13,153 nt of DNA. Source: Pseudomonadota bacterium (lineage in GTDB: Bacteria > Pseudomonadota > Gammaproteobacteria > Xanthomonadales > Xanthomonadaceae). The notes beneath the pieces are model-generated. The model saw only the letters and a list, made by a program, of their open reading frames with translations, had not been told where the DNA came from and did not search any database. Of this stretch, positions 12,389 to 13,153 are shown piece by piece. The stretch covers positions 1 through 13,153 of the forward strand of contig JAEWOJ010000144.1 of the NCBI GenBank assembly GCA_023399815.1. Reading direction: 5' to 3'. Both the position numbers and the translations under genes were made by a program. Position 1 is the stretch's first letter. Each line of letters starts with the position of its first letter.

Positions 12389-13153
12389 TCAATGGGTGAC
12401 GTCGTCGTGGGCCAGGTCGCCCGGCTGGATCACCGGCGGCACGGTGAAGGTATGCGCCGGCGCCGGCGACGGCAGCGTCCACTCCAGGCCCTTGGCGCTT
12501 TCCCAGGCGCGCGCTTCGGCGCGCTTGCCGCTGCGCAGCGACACCAGCAGGATGCCGGCCATCAGGAACGGGGTGACGAACATGCCGAACGCACCGATCG
12601 AGCTGACCAGGTTCCAGTCGGCGAACACCGGGTTGTAGTCCGGGATGCGGCGCGGCATGCCGGCCAGGCCGAGGAAGTGCTGCGGGAAGAACAGCAGGTT
12701 GACGAACACCATCGTCCACCAGAAGTGCACCTTGCCCCAGAACTCGCTGTACATGCGGCCGGTCCACTTCGGCCACCAGTAGTAGACCGCGGCGATCAGC
12801 GCCAGCACCGCGCCGGTGACCAGCACGTAGTGGAAGTGCGCGACCACGAAGTAGGTGTCGTGGTACTGGAAGTCGGCCGGCACGATGGCCAGCATCAGCC
12901 CGGAGAAGCCGCCGATGCTGAACAGCACCACGAAGGCGATGGAGAACAGCATCGGGGTCTCGAAGGTCAGCGCGCCCTTCCACATCGTGCTGACCCAGTT
13001 GAACACCTTCACGCCGGTCGGGATCGAGATCAGCATGGTGGCGAACATGAAGTAGATCTCGCCGCCCAGCGGCATGCCCACCGTGAACATGTGGTGCGCC
13101 CACACGATGAACGACAGGAACGCGATGGAGGCGGTCGCATACACCATGGCCTG
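12389..13153 (-). CDS. ctaD: Cytochrome c oxidase subunit I, C-terminal half (cut by window end)
   Basis: The last 254 codons plus the TGA are present; the start lies beyond 13153. Subunit I of the aa3-type oxidase holds heme a, heme a3 and CuB, reduces O2 and pumps protons. The visible part begins QAMVYATASIAFLSFIVWAH and contains the CuB ligand pair in VWAHHMFTVG, the K-channel region SIPTGVKVFNW with its lysine, and YHDTYFVVAHFHYVL, where the HFH histidines bind heme a3 and heme a. MPRRIPDYNPVFADWN and a C-terminal extension (residues after about 205 of the visible part) follow. A subunit I of about 530 residues would be expected. It is the first gene seen of the oxidase unit; ctaC would be expected upstream, outside the window. 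Confidence 0.97.
   Translation of the reverse strand, partial: QAMVYATASIAFLSFIVWAHHMFTVGMPLGGEIYFMFATMLISIPTGVKVFNWVSTMWKGALTFETPMLFSIAFVVLFSIGGFSGLMLAIVPADFQYHDTYFVVAHFHYVLVTGAVLALIAAVYYWWPKWTGRMYSEFWGKVHFWWTMVFVNLLFFPQHFLGLAGMPRRIPDYNPVFADWNLVSSIGAFGMFVTPFLMAGILLVSLRSGKRAEARAWESAKGLEWTLPSPAPAHTFTVPPVIQPGDLAHDDVTH

Noticed and set aside
1..13153. CRISPR array, tRNA, rRNA, riboswitch or insertion sequence
   Set aside because: No regularly spaced direct repeats, no cloverleaf or rRNA-like sequence, no conserved riboswitch core and no transposase were found on reading both strands by eye; a covariance-model scan was not possible.

Overview
The window looks like chromosomal DNA of a high-GC gammaproteobacterium, most likely a member of the Xanthomonadaceae (Lysobacter, Luteimonas, Pseudoxanthomonas or Xanthomonas type). 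This rests on the strong G/C preference at third codon positions, the protein families present, and intergenic palindromes with a GTAG head of the kind known from Xanthomonadaceae (for example the SMAG elements of Stenotrophomonas). No rRNA, tRNA, CRISPR array, insertion sequence or phage gene was seen.

Region 1 (1-3650, + strand) is a form of the macromolecular-synthesis cluster: the 3' end of rpsU, an intrinsic terminator, a GatB/YqeY-family gene, a YihY/BrkB-family membrane protein and dnaG. Two palindromic repeat elements lie in the gaps on either side of yihY. The second is a REP pair with 27-bp perfect arms that supplies the yihY stop codon. rpoD, which often follows dnaG, is absent.

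Region 2 (3661-7000) is an accessory stretch. A lone reverse-strand DUF6602-like protein, with the D...EVK pattern of a PD-(D/E)XK nuclease fold, abuts the end of dnaG. It is divergent from an SBF-like (YfeH-type) transporter whose TAG stop also falls in a GTAG repeat. Next come a short reverse-strand reading frame interrupted by one amber codon, an Lrp/AsnC regulator, and a divergent isochorismatase-family hydrolase.

Region 3 (7014-13153, mostly - strand) is an aa3-type cytochrome c oxidase locus. In transcription order it runs ctaD (partial), a 44-aa membrane protein, ctaG/cox11 with a TTG start overlapping the small gene, and coxC/ctaE. A nested hairpin and a flipped DUF2909 gene on the + strand follow. 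A second reverse-strand unit then carries surf1, an SCO-like CxxxC membrane protein, ctaA and cyoE. Together these supply catalytic subunits I and III, CuB delivery (CtaG), an assembly factor (Surf1) and heme O/A synthesis (CyoE, CtaA). The hairpin and the inverted DUF2909 gene split the locus into two transcription units.

The items most worth following up are the DUF6602-like nuclease-fold gene, the two cases where a repeat provides a gene's stop codon, the amber-interrupted small gene, the flipped DUF2909 gene, and the SCO-like protein that lacks the usual copper-binding histidine.
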